Shown one piece after another: positions 36,404 to 48,625 of a stretch of DNA of 64,000 nt. The stretch is from contig NC_088865.1 in NCBI RefSeq assembly GCF_032884065.1, positions 44,463,152 through 44,527,151 of the forward strand. Direction: 5' to 3'. The stretch comes from Artemia franciscana (lineage: Eukaryota > Arthropoda > Branchiopoda > Anostraca > Artemiidae). A program made the position numbers and the translations under genes. A model generated the notes under the pieces. The model was not told the DNA's origin. It searched no databases and saw nothing but the letters and a program-made list of their open reading frames with translations. Numbering within the stretch: the first letter of the stretch is position 1; each line of letters begins with the position of its first letter.

Positions 36404-36905
36404 TAAAGAAGAGGGAAAACCCCCTCATATGCGTAATAATTTCTATTCGTTTTAAGTTTTAATGCTGGTCCTACATTCATCTGAAAAGTTAATTTTCTTA
36501 ATCTAATTTTTGATCGTTTTTTAAATAATGCCTGGAAATCCAGCTGCGCTTCCACACAAATCTCCCCCATTCCACGGAAAAATCCTATAGGCATTTCAAT
36601 TCGGGTGAAAATTTACCTCGGACAATTACCCTTAGTATCTCCACACGTAAAGTTGAGTCGACAAAGAGGAAGTAAGATCAATAAAAAGAATTACGTATAA
36701 GAATTCTGACCAATTCCCCCAGTGTAAAATTTTACCTGAAAACCTCAACCCCCAGAAAATTCCCTCCCATGGAAAATTCTCCCCTGTTAAAAATCCCCTC
36801 AGCAGAAAAATAAAAAAACACTAGTATCCATGCTTCCCAACATAAATACTAAACGTTGAATGGGAAAATTTTATAACTTAGAGACCTCTCCCCAGTAGTG
36901 GAGTA
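36404..36905 (-). repeat. R1-related fragment with C-rich segment
   Basis: Begins within an R1 right hairpin arm (ACCCCCTCATATGCGTAATA, GTTTTAAGTTTTAATGCTGG) and passes into the C-rich CCCC/AAAATT segment shared with 7225-7520 and 55500-55680. Confidence 0.6.
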
Positions 36906-37500
36906 AAAATACGGTTTCACCTTGGAGAAATTACAACAAGATATTTTTTCTACACCAAAATGTTCAGGAAAAACAGCCTTAATTACACAAACAAAAACAT
37001 CAAAATCCAACCTGTACAAGCGTCCCAAATTTACCCTTGAAGGAGGAAAAGGAGAGGGGAAAATCTTTTTTTGTTTATAAATGTTTTGGAGTTTAAATAG
37101 TCATTTCCTATCAAATTAAGCACAAGAATCAAGATAGGACGTTAGAATTCAGTTTTATGTATCAGGGTATCAATTTTTATCTTCATGGAATGGGGAGAGG
37201 GGAGGTCAAAGTGCGCAGATCATTATTTGACAGATTTCTGCGACTAAAGGATCATTATATATCAAATAAAGTAGTGTTTTGTCAAATATGAGGTCAAAAA
37301 GCAGGTTTTTTTTACTATTTACGCGATTTCCACCTCTGAGGGCCCACTAATATGAGGGGTTGATGAGTATAAGTTCTTCAAGCCCAATTCTTTAATTGAG
37401 CTCAAAACTTCAGACCAATCAGTTTTGAAAAGGAGCGGTTAGATGTCAGGTAAATTAATTACGAAAACATTTTGATTCTAAAGCATAACCTTAAGCTAAT
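36906..37500. other. No gene seen
   Basis: No supported coding or repeat structure apart from short G- and A-rich patches. Confidence 0.4.
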
Positions 37501-37543
37501 TCTTCTTCCTATTCGTCTTTGTTATCGTCATCATTCTGTCTTG

Positions 37544-37909
37544 CTGCAGCTATAGCACATAACGCCCCTTTACACTCCCAGAAGGTAAAGCTGCATGGTA
37601 AACCGTTCCGACGGCAACTGCATCTGAGAGACTCGCACCAGCTGGTTTACTGGCATCACACCATCTTCAGCAGATTTTCTAGTGCTGGTGAAGCATTGGA
37701 CACGTCTTGCCACTTCATTATTTGCAAATAGCATCTGTAAAAGTCGTACTTAGCGGCAGCCCAAATTGGCGTAAGCCACTTTGCCTGAACGAAAGCATTT
37801 GAACTTGCATCAGGTCCATCCTTCAGGTTCTTCTCATTACTTTGCCCTTTGTAAATGCGGAGCAAAGTTCTCATTCAGCAGTCAATGAGTGAACTTGTTT
37901 GACTGCATT
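37544..37909 (-). pseudogene. C-terminal fragment of the uncharacterised LPPT/Cys-rich protein family
   Basis: One minus-strand frame, broken by two stops, reads LLRIYKGQ, WLTPIWAAAKYDFYRCYLQI, ASPALENLLKMV, then ESLRCSCRRNGLPCSFTFWE and CKGALCA. It matches the remembered C-terminus of the family seen at 10.5-12.2 kb: LPPTSAAAKYH..RVY.Q, APD.LLKMI, then a Cys-rich C.C....L.C....C.C.G..C pattern. The N-terminal part is absent. The fragment ends within a few bases of the start of an R1 copy at 37910. Function unknown. Confidence 0.6.
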
Positions 37910-39228
37910 TCAAACAGTTCGTGGTAATGAACTGTAGTAAGGAGCGACCCGGCTTAATAATAACCTAAACTCAAAAAAATTGAATTTTGATACCAATAGC
38001 TACATCAAAAGAATCGCATTTTAATGCTGATTTTAAATATATAAGTTTCATCAAGTTTTGTCTTACTTATCAAAAGTTACGAGCCTGAGAAAATTTGCAT
38101 TATTTAAGAAAATAGGGGGAAACACCCCCTAAAAGTCGTAGAATCAGATTCAGCGTATCAGAGAACCCTACTGTAGAATTTTCAAGCTCCTATCTACAAA
38201 AATGTGGAATTTTGTATATTTTGCCAGAAGGCAAATCACGGGTGCGTGTTTATTTGTTTGTTTGTTTGTTTGTTTTTTTCCCCCAGGGGTCCTCGTATCG
38301 ACCACGTTGTCCTAGAATGTCGCAAGAGGGCTCATTCTAACTGAAATGAAAAGTTCTAGTGCCCTTTTTAAGTGACCAAAAAAATTGGAGGGCATATAGG
38401 CCCCCTCCAACGCTCATTTTTTCCCAAAGTCAACGGATCAAAATTTTGAGATAGCCATTTTGTTCAGCAGAGTCAAAAACCATAATAACTATGTCTTTGG
38501 GGATGACTTACTCCCCCACAATCCCTGGGGGAGGGGCTGCAAGTTACAAACCTTGACCAGTGTTTACATATAGTAATGGTTATTGGGAAGTGTACAGACG
38601 TTTTCAGGCGGGATTTTATTTTGTTTGGGGGTGGGGCTGAGGGGAGGGGGCTATGTTGGAGGATCTTTCCTTGGAGGAATCTGTCATGGGGGAAGAAAAA
38701 TTCAATGAAAAGGGCGCAGGATTTTCTAGCATTACTATAAGAAAACAATGAAAAATAAACATGAAAACGTTTTTTCAAATGAAAGGAAGGAGTAGCATTG
38801 AAACTTAAAACAAACAGCGATTATTACGCATATGAGGGGTTCTAAAAATACTTCAGTATAAAGAGCTAGGTATTTAGGAGGAGATAAATACCTCGCTCTT
38901 TATGCTAAAGTATTTTTAGTAATTTCAACTATTTATTCTACGGCCTTTCTGATTCAGGGGTCATTCATAAAGAATTGGGACAAAACTTACGATTTAGTGT
39001 AAAGAGCGAGGTATTAACGAGGGTACAAACCCCCTCGTATACATAATAAAAATATAAGATTATGAAAGTTTGTTACGTAAGTTAATTCTTAAGTTACGTA
39101 TATTTTTTACTAATAAAAACATTCGTTAAAAATTAAAAGTTCTAGTTGCCTTTTTAAGTAACCGAAAAATTGGAGGGCAACTAGACCTCCTTCTCCACCC
39201 CTTATTTCTCAAAATCGTCTGATCAAAA
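37910..39228 (+). repeat. R1 copy, 3' truncated at the RTE 5' end
   Basis: Starts TCAAACAGTTCGTGGTAATG and runs through half-module A, the middle region and half-module B to about 39228, where GC-richer RTE leader sequence begins. The middle hairpin is altered: a compact palindrome at 38847-38925 (AATACCTCGCTCTTTATGC with its inverted copy) not seen in most copies but shared with 57036-58486. Confidence 0.85.
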
Positions 39229-40036
39229 CTGTCCCAGTGGGGCCCATAATAGAAACTGGGAAACCCTCCCCTGGGGGTCATAATTTCAGGTGGAGGAGGA
39301 AGAAGGCCCCTCAAATGTACACTCAGCAGGGCCAACTGCCGTGTTCACGCGTCAGATGAGTTACAAACCTTCTCCCAGTAATGGGTTAAATTGCATGGTG
39401 AAGCAGAACACCATCGTGGGAGGATCCTCTATAGGAGGACAACTGCGGCAGGGCGTAAGATCCAGATTTATGGACAACGGCCTCTGTAAAGGGCTGCCTC
39501 GACCCTTTCGGGGTACCTGCAAGACTGGGAAACTTGCGGTCAATTTTTCCCACTTGAGGAGTGGCGCCCCTCGAGGAAATTATAGCCTAGTAAGCAACAC
39601 AGCACTATTACGAGATTTCGGTTATTGGATAATTTTCTGGGCTTGGTTTATTTTGATGGGCGTTTTCGGGCTGAAAAACCTCTTCCTAGCTAATTTATCT
39701 ACTATGGGCTGCCTCCCCGTAGTAGCATAATATTTGTAGGCATGAATATATAATGAGTCGGAGGTAATAGGCTTGGGACTGTCTGTGCAGGATTTCGACT
39801 CTTGTTGATAGAAGAGCATCGCCAAGTGCTGAAAACCATGTTGTGACCAAGATGGGCCCAGGATTCCACAAAGCCTCCAACTTACTGGAGGTCCCAGGGA
39901 CTTCTTGCTGTCCGGTTCTAAGCCGGCTTAAGCGCTTCGGTGTAAACTTGAGAAGATATGTTGGTCCCCATCCTGCACTGGTATCCGGGATCACTGCTTT
40001 TCTTGAGGCCAAAATAATTTCAAAGATTTAAAGAAC
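39229..40036 (+). mobile_element. RTE-type LINE 5' region
   Basis: GC-richer sequence between the R1 copy and the long ORF, reading on the same strand. It holds two short open frames: 39290-39730 (146 codons, starting MEEEEGPSNVHSAGPTAVFT) and 39843-40031 (63 codons, ending 5 bp before the main ATG). Some RTE elements carry a tiny ORF1 just before or overlapping the main ORF, so either frame might be translated; neither has a domain I recognise. The true 5' end of the element is not certain. The 39229 boundary is where R1 similarity stops. Confidence 0.55.
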
Positions 40037-42961
40037 ATGAAAATTGGAACTTGGAATGTTACGACGTTAAAAAATGACTATCGCATCGACATTTTGACTG
40101 ACGAATTCAGACGGTTTGAACTGGATTTATTAGGAGTTTCAGAAACTCATATCCCAGGGGTAGGAAGCATGAAATTAGGTGACATAGAATTTGTTTACTC
40201 AGGAAGGAAGGATGGGGTACATAGACAGGGAGTAGGGCTCATGATAAATAAGGAAGCTGCTAAGTCTTGTTTAGGCTGGGAAGGTATTAATAATAGAATA
40301 CTAATTGCTCATTTTATGACTAAAAAGTTTAGGGTATCAGTTATAGTAGTATATGCCCCCATTGAACCAACTGATGGAGATACTAGTGACTCAGATGAAT
40401 TTTACTTACAGTTACAGGAGCAAATAGACAGGGTACCAGGTAGAAATATGGTGTTTTTGCTAGGAGATTTTAATGCCCAGGTTGGTAGAAATAGGGATAG
40501 ATGGTATCCTAGCCTAGGTAATTTTGGTGTAGGAAAAGAAAACAGTAATGGCTATAGGCTTTTGCAATTTTGTAGGTATAACAACCTAGTTATAACCAAT
40601 ACGGTGTTTGGTCACAAAATGGCCCATAAGTTGACATGGTATTCACGTGATGGTAAGACAGCAAACCTTATTGATTATGTTATTGTAAACAGAAGACTAG
40701 CAGGATCAATACAAGATACTAGGGTGTATAGGAGTGCCGTTATTGATGTTAAAAGTAAAGATCACCATCTAGTAGTGTCTAAGGTTAATTTAAAGCTGAA
40801 ATTTCGGAAGAGTAACTCCCTCCCGGAAAGTTATGATGTTGGTAGACTTCAGGATGAAAATTTGAGAAAAAAATTCCAGGAACAGTTGAGTACTAAACTT
40901 GAGGGTATAAAATTTGACAATGTGGAAGATGGATGGAATAATTTCAGAAAAACAATTTGTGAAGTTGCTGATGGTGTCCTAGGGAAGAGTGCTAAGACAG
41001 CAACTAGGAATATTAGTGAAAAAGATTTAGGTTTAATAGAGAGTAGAAGGGGTTTGTATAAGAATTATCTGAGCGATAGGTCGTATGAAAACAAAAGGAA
41101 TGTAAAGAAAGTGGAGAAAGCATTAAAATATGAACTAAGGAGATGTGAAATGGAGGCGATGGATAAAATTGCTGAGGATCTGGAAGATGCGGCTAGACGG
41201 CATAATAGTAAAATATTATACTGGCATGTTAATAAATTGAAAGGGAGTAGCCGATCCGGACTAGTCCCAGTTAAAGATAGAAATGGGGTCACAATTAGTG
41301 ATAAGGAAAAAGTTAAAGAAAGATGGGTGGAACATTTTGAGAATGTGCTAAACCGAGATACAGTTGCAGGAAAAGATATAGATGAAAATGAAAAAGTTTG
41401 TGATACCTTGGATGTGAAGGAAGATTTGTTTAGTGAGGAAGAATTAGCGACAGTACTAGAAGGATTAAAAAATAATAAGGCCCCAGGTGCTGATAGTATG
41501 ATTAATGAGTTCCTTAAATATGGTGGCTCTGAGGTTAGGAATAAGCTACTGAAGATTATGAACATGATTTTTGAAAAAGGGGAAGTACCCAATGATTTTA
41601 GGAAAACCTTAATTAAACCACTGTATAAGAAAGGTGACAAGAGTGAATGTCGGAATTATCGAGGCATTAGTCTGGTCTCTGTAGGTAGCAAATTACTGGG
41701 TAATATGATACTTTTTAGACTGAGACATGCTGTAGACAAAGTTTTAAGGGAAGAACAATGCGGTTTTAGAAAAGGTAGAGGATGTGTCGACCATGTTTTC
41801 ACTCTTAGGTTAATAATTGAGAAGTCCCTTCGTTGTCAAACACCTTTGGTCCTTAGTTTTATCGATTATGAGCAAGCTTTCGATTCTGTTGATAGAACAG
41901 CGTTAACAAAGGTCTTATCGTTATATGGTATACCAGAAAAATACATTAAAGTGATTTGCGCTATGTACGAGAATAATACTGCTGCGGTTAAGGTAGGAAA
42001 TGAGGTTAGCAACTGGTTTTGTATTAAATCAGGAGTTAAGGAGGGTTGTGTTCTATCCCCCTTTATATGGATCATTTTGATGGACTTCGTCTTAAGGAGC
42101 ACAGGAAAGGCAATTGGAGACCATGGAATCAAATGGGGAGGAAGAACGCTCCTGGACTTAGATTATGCTGATGATTTAAGCATATTAGATGAAAGTGTGA
42201 GCAAAATGAATGAATTTTTAGAGGTTTTACGAGTTCAGGGTGCTAAAATAGGCTTGAAAATTAATGTTAAGAAGACTAAGTCACTAAGGTTAGGAATAAG
42301 TGAAGATGAACAGGTGACCTTAGGTAACGAAAAGATTGATCAGGTTGGGAGCTTCAGTTACCTTGGTAGTATTATTAGTAAAGATGGTGGGAGCAGTGAA
42401 GATGTTAAAAGTAGAATAGCTAAAGCTCAGGGTGTTTTTTCACAGTTAAAAAAAGTTTGGAAGAATAGAAAGATAAGCCTACAAACCAAGATTAGAATAT
42501 TGGAAGCTACAGTGATGACAGTGGTCAAATATGGCTCTGAAGCATGGACACTCCGAAAAGCAGATGAAAATTTACTAGATGTTTTCCAGAGAAATTGCCT
42601 ACGGATTGTTCTGGGTACCCGGCTGACTGACCGTATTTCAAACAGTAGGTTGTACGAAAAGTGTGGTTCAATCCCGCTTTCTGGGGCTATAATGAAAGAA
42701 AGGTTGAGATGGCTAGGCCACGTTCTACGGATGAAGGATGACAGATTACCGAAGATTGTCCTTTTTGGCCAACCGTCTGGGGCTACACGGAAAGCAGGTC
42801 GTCCTTGTCTGGGTTGGGAGGATGTCATAAATAAGGATTTAAAGGAAATGGGTACTTCCTGGGAGGGTGTAAAGAGGGAGGCTTTAAATAGATTAGGTTG
42901 GAGGAGGAGCGTGCGTAGCTGTGTTGGCCTCAGGCGGCTTGGTGCTGCAGTGAGTTATTAG
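40037..42961 (+). CDS. RTE-like non-LTR retrotransposon endonuclease/reverse transcriptase
   Basis: A single uninterrupted 974-residue ORF, starting at the first ATG after an in-frame TGA at 40004. Residues 1-245 are an apurinic-type (APE) endonuclease with TWN (Asn7), SETH (Glu36), GDFNAQ (143-148) and KDHH (Asp242-His243), all expected catalytic or metal-binding positions. Residues about 480-790 are a reverse transcriptase: NYRGISLVSVGSK (539 on), QCGFRKGRG, FIDYEQAFDSVD (608-619), GVKEGCVLSPF and LDYADDLSIL with the catalytic YADD at 710-713. The C-terminal part has TVVKYGSEAWTLRK and a RLRWLGHVLRM / AGRPCLGWEDV segment common in RTE-type proteins. No gag-like ORF1 and no RNase H were seen. 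Expected role: nick target DNA and copy the element's RNA at the nick. All key residues are present, so it could be active. The TAG stop is the first unit of a (TAG)6 tail. Confidence 0.93.
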   Translation: MKIGTWNVTTLKNDYRIDILTDEFRRFELDLLGVSETHIPGVGSMKLGDIEFVYSGRKDGVHRQGVGLMINKEAAKSCLGWEGINNRILIAHFMTKKFRVSVIVVYAPIEPTDGDTSDSDEFYLQLQEQIDRVPGRNMVFLLGDFNAQVGRNRDRWYPSLGNFGVGKENSNGYRLLQFCRYNNLVITNTVFGHKMAHKLTWYSRDGKTANLIDYVIVNRRLAGSIQDTRVYRSAVIDVKSKDHHLVVSKVNLKLKFRKSNSLPESYDVGRLQDENLRKKFQEQLSTKLEGIKFDNVEDGWNNFRKTICEVADGVLGKSAKTATRNISEKDLGLIESRRGLYKNYLSDRSYENKRNVKKVEKALKYELRRCEMEAMDKIAEDLEDAARRHNSKILYWHVNKLKGSSRSGLVPVKDRNGVTISDKEKVKERWVEHFENVLNRDTVAGKDIDENEKVCDTLDVKEDLFSEEELATVLEGLKNNKAPGADSMINEFLKYGGSEVRNKLLKIMNMIFEKGEVPNDFRKTLIKPLYKKGDKSECRNYRGISLVSVGSKLLGNMILFRLRHAVDKVLREEQCGFRKGRGCVDHVFTLRLIIEKSLRCQTPLVLSFIDYEQAFDSVDRTALTKVLSLYGIPEKYIKVICAMYENNTAAVKVGNEVSNWFCIKSGVKEGCVLSPFIWIILMDFVLRSTGKAIGDHGIKWGGRTLLDLDYADDLSILDESVSKMNEFLEVLRVQGAKIGLKINVKKTKSLRLGISEDEQVTLGNEKIDQVGSFSYLGSIISKDGGSSEDVKSRIAKAQGVFSQLKKVWKNRKISLQTKIRILEATVMTVVKYGSEAWTLRKADENLLDVFQRNCLRIVLGTRLTDRISNSRLYEKCGSIPLSGAIMKERLRWLGHVLRMKDDRLPKIVLFGQPSGATRKAGRPCLGWEDVINKDLKEMGTSWEGVKREALNRLGWRRSVRSCVGLRRLGAAVSY

Positions 42962-42976
42962 TAGTAGTAGTAGTAG
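42959..42976 (+). repeat. (TAG)6 tail of the RTE element
   Basis: Six TAG units, the first being the stop codon. There is essentially no 3' UTR. RTE elements are known for very short 3' UTRs ending in simple repeats. Confidence 0.85.
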
Positions 42977-43002
42977 ACCAATCGTGTTACATTGATAGAT
43001 AA

Positions 43003-43560
43003 ATGATGTGCTTGAGAATGAACTTGCAACAGCGAAGTCAGAGCTTCTGGTTTTGAAGAATATTGTGGAAGGACAATCGGAGATACTTAATAAATGTAAC
43101 GAGGAAGTGAATTCAGTAGTCAGTAAATCGTTTGTTGAAGAAAATCGCAATAAAATGTGTAACTTATTGTTTTGCGGCCTAAATGAAGTGCCTAGAATGC
43201 CGAATCTCTGATTTCGCAAGTGCTCCTGCATGGATGGTTATTGTATAGAGGAAATTTGACGTCTTTTAGTGTTATTTAGTATTCTAAAAAGTATATAAAA
43301 ATCAAAGTGGAAAATCAACGGGTTCAATTTTTATTTTGAGTGATGCGAAATAATTTAAAGGGAAACAATTAAGTATATGTAAGAATATTTTTATTGGCGA
43401 TGATGTTACGCCTCGAACGCGCATTTTGTGCAAGGAGCTCCTGGGTATCCGTAAATGTCTAGTGGAAAAAGCAGTGGAATACTGGGTACCCCCTATCTTA
43501 GCCACTGTTATTTGTGTCTAAGAAAACAATACCGTATCTAAAGTACCTTGGTACAAAGGG
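43003..43560 (+). pseudogene. Decayed LINE ORF1 (coiled-coil RNA-binding-type)
   Basis: The open frame 43008-43211 gives a short coiled-coil-like N-part (LENELATAKSELLVLKNIVE) followed by NKMCNLLFCGLNEV, which resembles the NLIF.GIPE block of LINE ORF1 proteins. After frame breaks, DDVTPRTRILCKELLGIRK (about 43399-43455) resembles their C-terminal part. It precedes ORF2 remnants on the same strand, so both likely belong to one CR1/Jockey-group element. No intact protein is possible. Confidence 0.55.
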
Positions 43561-43899
43561 TCTGTTGATACCGTAATTTGTGTATTTTGGTTCATTTAGT
43601 CTTGATGAAGTTTTGTTATGTTAGTTTTTGAGTGATGTTATGATGTTGGGATTTGAGTGGATTAATAAGTTCTGAGCCGTTGCGTTAGGAACTTGGTAGA
43701 TGAACGGATTACAGGCAAAATTTTCATGGCCTGTTCTTTTTCTTATTAGTGTTTTGAAGTAGATTATTTTAGTTTTTCTTTTTTTGTGTCTGTTTGTTAT
43801 TTTCATTATTATTGAAACCAAGCACCGAGGTTTTCTTTTTCAATTTATTGACAATAGATAATTATGATATGACTCCTAGAGCATTGGCCGTCTTAATAA

Positions 43900-46330
43900 T
43901 CTAGAAGCTTCTAATGTAGGAGGTACTTTGGAGGTATATTTATGGAGCAGCTGCATCAGGGTTATGACAATGGGATAGCAGGACAATACAAATCCATTAG
44001 TTTGAAATGTTTGTATAAAGATGAAATTCAATCGGAGAGTGGTGATACGAGAGGACTTAACGTCTTCCACCTTAATTGTCAAGGGCTAAATTCTTCGTTA
44101 AATTTTTTAAATGAAATATGTGAACTTTCTGTATTTCAGGCAAACCTGGCCAAAGTGACCCCAACTCAGCTCTTTTACAAATTCCAGGATACAAATTTTA
44201 TAATAAGAATTGACAGTTTAGACCACATAGAAGAGATGGAACATATATTCAAAGTGATATTGATGTTTTGGCAGGAAATTACCGAGTAGTATATCAGGAA
44301 ATGTTATTTGAACCATTTATTCTTCAGCTTAGGCTGAAACCTAAAGAGGTACTTGTTGTTATATTATATAGGCTGCCATCTGGCTCCATACCAATTTTTA
44401 TGGATCTTCTGGATAAGCAGCTTGAGAAATTACCAACGGGTTCACATACATTTATGATGATCAGGGATTTTAATATTGACGTTCGGGAGCTTGAAACGAG
44501 CGTTTCTATGGATTTTTGCAGCTTTGTATGTCCTATGGTTTATTTTCTACTATTAATATGTGCACACGAGTCATCACCTTATCATCGAAGCTTATTGACA
44601 TTATTTTTCTAATTTGGATTTTTCAGCTCCAAGAGTTATTATTACAGATGTGTCAGATCATTTTTGGCTTTCAACAAGACTTGAGGTTTGTATTCCCCCA
44701 AAGCTAGCACCGATAATTCCAAAGAGTCCGATGCCCCCGTTTAGCCAGATTAACCTTTAAAAGTTTAAGCAGACAATTGCAGAAGTTGACTGGAATCATT
44801 TGGTCGATCTTACGGATGATATAAATATGAGTTTTCAAAGATTTTATGATAGACTGATTCTGACAATGGCAAAAATTCGTGTTATGGTTTGTTATGGTTT
44901 GTTTACCACCAAGAAAAAAAATCCTAAGAAACCATGGCTGTCGCCTAGTATTAATAAAACACATCAACTTTATAAGAATTCCTTAAATAATGAAAATGGT
45001 CTGATTTGTCCAAGAACTTATAAAAATTATAGGAACGCCTTAATAAATTACTGAGAAATATAAAAAAATAATTCGAAAATAAATTCACTGAAACTTGTGG
45101 TAATCCTGCAAAAACATGGAAAATAATTAAAAGCGTGATATCGACAAAAAACTCTATTTTTCTCGAAGAAGTAGTAATGCAGAATGGTCTACCAACGAAT
45201 AAACCAGAAGAGGTATGTGATGCAATTTCTCAACATTTTGCTAATATTGGCGTAAATTTATCTTCCTGTACTGTACCTTCTGATGATGATTCTCCTTTGG
45301 AGTTTTATATGAAGATTCCAATCGATGTGTATATGTGTATGAAACTCTTCTCTCGTGATAATGTAGAGAAAATTATCTTTTGGATGAAAATTACATTGGC
45401 CGGTAGTGATTCACTTGATCTCTTTGTGTTAAAAACAGCGTTTCCTTATATTGCTGATGTTCTTAATGCCCTTATTAATATGTGTTTGAAACGGGGAACG
45501 TTTAGTGATTGCTTGAAAGTTGCTATGATAACTCCTATTTTTAAAGGTGGTAATAAGAATGATCATGGAAGTTATCAGCCTATTTCCGTCTTACATGTTA
45601 TTTCTTGTGTTCTAGGAAAGTGTATTAACACTAGAATATACGGTCATTTGAAACTGCATAAACTGTTAAATCCAATTCAATTTTGTTTCAGGAAGGGAGA
45701 ACTGCAGAGATGGGATTATCATACATAACTTCGGTAATTAATGGGGGTCTTGATAATAAGCCTAGAGTAGCTGGTTTGTTTCTAGATTTGATGAAGGTAT
45801 TTGACACTGTTGACCTCTGATTACCTCCAAAATAGAGAGCAGTACGTTCACATTAATAGATTTTCTTCAAGTAAAAGTCTTGTTAAATGTGGTGTCCTTC
45901 AGGTATCTGTATTAGGTCCTACTCTTTTATTTTTATATTCATTAATGATCTGCCAAATGCTGTTGCAACTACTTCTAGAAATAGAGATTTAGTTGATCCT
46001 GCACCTTCTGGGTCCAGGATCACTACACCCTTATTTGCTGATGATGCGATATTGATGTGTGTCTCTTCATCTAAACAACAACTCACCTCTACAATTAATG
46101 CAGCAATGACTAAGACATGTCTTTGGTTGAAGGTAAACCGGCTTGACCAAAATATAGATAAATCAAATTTTGTTATCTTTCACGGTTTCCAAATTATTAT
46201 TCTTGGATTACGAAAATAGCGAAAATACAAAAGGGAATTATTAAGCGATCAAGTTCCGTTAAGTACCTTATGATTATTATTGACGAAAATTTATCATTAA
46301 TCATAATCATCATAATAAGTTTTATGGGAG
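43900..46330 (+). pseudogene. Decayed CR1/Jockey-group LINE ORF2
   Basis: Frame-shifted plus-strand pieces follow the usual order. Endonuclease: LNVFHLNCQGLNSSL (about 44059), VLVVILYRLPSGSIPIF, IRDFNIDV (about 44460, normally GDFNID) and SKLIDIIF. Linker: KKPWLSPSINKTHQLYKNSL (about 44929). Reverse transcriptase: KVAMITPIFKGGNKNDHGSY (about 45518), PISVLHVISCVLGK, NPIQFCFRKG, VFDTVD, FINDLPNAV, LFADDAILM with FADD at about 46034-46045, and SVKYLMIIIDENLS. Multiple stops and shifts, plus the altered endonuclease motif, mean it is dead. The C-terminal region and 3' end are missing after about 46330. The RTE element's (TAG)n tail lies just upstream of its ORF1 remnant. Confidence 0.85.
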
Positions 46331-48160
46331 ATATTTTATCAGAAAGTAAAGAACAGACTCTCTCAAAAGAAACTGAATTCTAAATAAAATAGGTCTGATA
46401 AATAAAAACACATACGCCAAAGAATCCACGATTAGTATTAGTTATATATCAGTAGATAATTTACGCAAGATGGGTGCGCACAAGCATACACTCGCTCTAG
46501 TGTTTATGAAGCAAGTAATTAAATTAGTAATCAAAACTGATGCCAGTGTGTCAAATGCATTACATTTAGCGCCGTACAGGGCACCAAACTTACAGCGCTG
46601 CCTTTTTTGCGCTAAGAAATTTCATCCTTTACAGGTTTGAAAAGACATTCAAGTAGGTAGAAGACCTTTAATTTTTCTTAAGATATATCATTGAAAACTC
46701 TCAGTCACTTCGTCAAAGAAGAAAAACAAGGAGAAGAAGAAGATTGAAAAGTGTAATGATTAACAGCTTCAAAGACGAATGTACTAATTACAGTCTTCAA
46801 ATCGAGAATAAGAAAAACTATAATCCTTTGCTTAGTTCTTTAGGATTATTTTTTGTGGCCTCCTTTACTATACTCATCTGCATATTCGGCCTTTAATTTT
46901 TTGCAATTACTTTTAGCAGTGAGTACTCGCTTATTGCTCACATCGAGACAATCATTAAAGGTCAGATGGTTGGATGTGTACCCTTATTTTAGTATGTCGA
47001 TTTCGTTTTTCAGTGTCGAAACTGAAAATGGCTTACCTTGTACACATCAGACAAATTTTGTATTGCACTTGTCCTGTATGAAGAAGCCCTCAAGTCAACA
47101 GTAAATTTTATTTAAGTGACCAACTTGAGTCAAGAAAGGAAAGAGCCATCAAAGTAATTCTTTGAGATGCATATATAGATTATGAACCGCAATTATCTGA
47201 ACGACAACTACAGTCACTTCACGGGCATTGCTTTAGTTTGATTTGCAAATGTGGCCAGTTTGTTCTCTGCAATGATAAATATAGAAACATATTACCACCA
47301 TAATGTTGAAAGAATTGAATTTTGATACCAGATCAAAAACCAAAGATACACTGAAATGGCCAACCTTAAGCAGAAAACGTTTCTCAAATTAATTTTTACC
47401 TTCAATATACGTCAGTGTTTAATGAGTGCTAGTCCCGTGTTCCATTTCTCATTTTTAACTTTTTATTTTGTTACAATGGGCGCCATTTACTTGAATGCAT
47501 TCATAACTTTGACTGTTTGTATCAGTTAAAATAATTCTAATACTGATATATGTCCTACTACAAGTTATTACAGAAGACAAATAATATTATGTGAGAAAAA
47601 AGGAGGAAGGACCCTTGCATTTGAAAGCGATCCTTCGAAGAAGAATAAAAATTACATTGTCAAATTGCGAAGTCCAGTAATCCTAAATCCAAAGGTTTAA
47701 ACTCCGATCTGGATTTTGTGGATTCATTTCTATCCAGTGGTTTTCATATTTAGCCACTGATCGTGGAATATCGGAAGAAGAATCTTTTGACCGAAAATAA
47801 AATGCTCTAGTACCCTTTTTATACAATAGATTACATGGTACTGCAGCAAAGTAAAGGTTTTTGCCATTTCGGACAAAAAAACAAAAACAAAAACAGTTTC
47901 TACCAGACGAAGACCAAAAAGCCATTAAACAAAGGTCTAGAAATAGACATAGGGCATAGAACTATTTTGATCAAGTTATGTATTTGATGCGATGCCGTGG
48001 GGTTGGGAGAGACTGGGGATGGATATTTGCCCTCCATTTCCTCCTGATGCTTAGAATGGGCTCTAGAAAATAGAACAGTCTATCGAATGATTTTTCACCA
48101 AAGATTCAGTGACTAACTATTGCCAAACTAAGCAACTAATTGCCAATGATCCTTATTTTT
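46331..48160. other. No supported gene
   Basis: AT-rich. Short frames (46853-47104; 47683-47925 minus, Phe/Cys-rich) have no motifs. 47755-47930 has a faint R1-like pattern (AAATAAAATGCTCTAGTACC, then CAAAAAAACAAAAACAAAAAC), too weak to call. Confidence 0.4.
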
Positions 48161-48164
48161 TTTA

Positions 48165-48625
<461 letters not shown>

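Noticed and set aside
39290..39730. 146-codon frame as an independent host gene
   Set aside because: It lies within the RTE leader on the same strand and has no domain; kept only as a possible leader ORF.
41065..41640. 191-codon minus-strand frame inside the RTE ORF
   Set aside because: Serine/phenylalanine-rich antisense shadow of the real reverse transcriptase frame.
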